A stretch of 6,004 nt of DNA, taken from NCBI GenBank assembly GCA_025964465.1, contig JAOPYS010000215.1, positions 1-6,004 on the forward strand. The letters are read 5' to 3'. Below the pieces are notes generated by a model. That model was not told where the DNA came from. It ran no database searches and saw only the letters and a program-made list of their open reading frames with translations. A program made the translations under genes and the position numbers. Origin of the DNA: Thermoleophilia bacterium (GTDB taxonomy: Bacteria; Actinomycetota; Thermoleophilia; Gaiellales; SKUG01). Every line of letters begins with the position of its first letter. Position 1 is the first letter of the stretch. Below, piece by piece: positions 5,576 to 6,004 of the stretch.

Positions 5576-5713
5576 CTCACCCGCCGTGAGCGGGCAGGCG
5601 GGCCGGGAGCGGCGACGTTGGCGTGCCACCGCCGCCGCTCTCGGGCCCGACCACTCACCGCGGGTGCCGGCCGGTGAGCACGCCGGTCTCGCGCCCCAGG
5701 CATACTCCGGGGC
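5576..5713. other. Array of four GC-rich hairpins in the yraN / membrane-protein gap
   Basis: The 267 bp between the membrane-protein start and the yraN stop (5460-5726) hold no convincing gene, but the right half is densely structured. Hairpin I: CTCAC 5576-5580 pairs with GTGAG 5586-5590. Hairpin II: 5600-5614 pairs with 5633-5648 over 15 bp, with one G-T wobble and a one-base bulge (5645). Hairpin III: CTCACCG 5654-5660 pairs with CGGTGAG 5672-5678, continued inward by CGG/CCG with a 2-nt bulge. Hairpin IV: GCCCC 5693-5697 pairs with GGGGC 5709-5713, extended by GG/CC past a bulged A. CCACTCACC occurs twice, at 5573-5581 and 5651-5659. The array could be the yraN 3' end, a leader of the membrane-protein gene or a separate structured RNA; the strand is undecided. 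Confidence 0.4.
5693..5713 (-). terminator. Hairpin downstream of yraN (possible terminator)
   Basis: On the minus strand this stem (GCCCC...GGGGC, plus two inner pairs) begins 13 bp after the yraN stop, the usual place for a terminator. It lacks a following U-tract, so intrinsic termination is uncertain. It is the last member of the hairpin array described for 5576-5713. Confidence 0.35.
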
Positions 5714-5726
5714 AGGCGTCCGATGC

Positions 5727-6004
5727 TCAGAACGCATCGCGCACGTGGTCGATGCGCACGATCCCACCGGCTTCGTCGCGACGCACAAGGAACACGTCGA
5801 AGCGGAAGCGACGAACCCCGCGCTGGAGTCGCGGGTTGCACGCCATCCAGGCGACCGCCGCCCTGCGGATCCGGTGCCGCTGGCGGCCGTCGATGCTCTC
5901 CTCGACCGCGAACCGTCCCGGCTTCGCGGTCTTGACCTCTGCGAAGACGATCGTGTCGCCGCGTCGTGCGATGAGGTCGACCTCGCCGACCTTGGTCTTC
6001 ACGC
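5727..6004 (-). CDS. yraN: YraN/UPF0102 nuclease-fold protein, N-terminus missing
   Basis: The gene runs off the right edge of the window; 92 codons and the TGA (5729-5727) are visible. The GTG at 6002-6000 encodes an internal Val, because the text VKTKVGEVDLIARRGD corresponds to the middle of YraN, which normally has about 30 residues before it. The PD-(D/E)xK nuclease-fold pattern is intact: GEVD supplies the Asp, and FAEVKT supplies the E-x-K pair in the next strand. Further family landmarks are AVEESIDGRQRHRIRRAA, the strand FRFDVFLV and the terminal DAF. The biochemical role is poorly established. Family members often sit between rnhB and the comM/dprA genes of DNA processing, in the same direction. 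Here it is reversed relative to rnhB and separated from it by a membrane-protein gene. Confidence 0.9.
   Translation of the reverse strand, partial: VKTKVGEVDLIARRGDTIVFAEVKTAKPGRFAVEESIDGRQRHRIRRAAVAWMACNPRLQRGVRRFRFDVFLVRRDEAGGIVRIDHVRDAF

Noticed and set aside
5592..5718. Direct repeat GGGCAGGCG at 5592-5600 and 5710-5718 as a possible attachment site or element border
   Set aside because: Nine GC-rich bases are too short, and no integrase, transposase or tRNA gene is nearby.
5497..5841. 114-codon minus-strand frame overlapping the yraN 3' end and the hairpin array
   Set aside because: Overlaps yraN in another frame and reads as Arg/Ser/Pro-rich low-complexity text.
1..6004. tRNA genes, CRISPR arrays, insertion sequences, prophage or secretion-system genes
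   Set aside because: I saw no regularly spaced repeats, terminal inverted repeats, tRNA arms or proteins of these classes on either strand.

Overview
The window is GC-rich, gene-dense bacterial DNA with GTG starts, 4-bp start/stop overlaps and the classic ribosome-maturation gene order. This suggests a high-GC actinomycete. An Acidimicrobiia-like lineage is my guess from the overall feel of the proteins, but the sequence alone does not prove it.

Layout, left to right. (1) Positions 1-1793, plus strand: the 3' end of rpsP (ribosomal protein S16), then khpA (KH-domain RNA-binding protein), rimM (16S maturation factor) and trmD (tRNA m1G37 methyltransferase). khpA/rimM and rimM/trmD each overlap by a GTGA, so translation is probably coupled. 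(2) Positions 1804-2908: two genes between trmD and rplS, which are normally neighbours. The first, plus strand, is an unusual regulator-like protein with a histidine-kinase-like H-box helix pair but no ATPase domain, followed by a Cys-rich 'CEC' C-terminal domain. The second is an unrecognised small soluble protein on the minus strand. Their stop codons are 7 bp apart and share one small hairpin. (3) Positions 2909-3089: rplS control region, with an extended -10 element and a predicted long-range leader stem enclosing a hairpin. (4) Positions 3090-4803, plus strand: rplS (ribosomal protein L19), lepB (type I signal peptidase) and rnhB (RNase HII), closely packed; lepB/rnhB overlap by ATGA. 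(5) Positions 4776-5459, minus strand: an unrecognised multi-pass membrane protein whose 3' end overlaps the end of rnhB by 28 bp. (6) Positions 5460-5726: no convincing gene, but a dense run of GC-rich hairpins and a doubtful 35-codon minus-strand ORF. (7) Position 5727 to the window end, minus strand: yraN (UPF0102 nuclease-fold protein), missing its N-terminus.

The conserved genes serve ribosome and tRNA maturation, protein export and genome maintenance. No phage, transposon, CRISPR or biosynthetic cluster is visible. The points most worth a second look are the ATPase-less kinase-like protein inserted after trmD, the structured rplS leader, the hairpin array before yraN, and the altered signature residues in TrmD and RNase HII.
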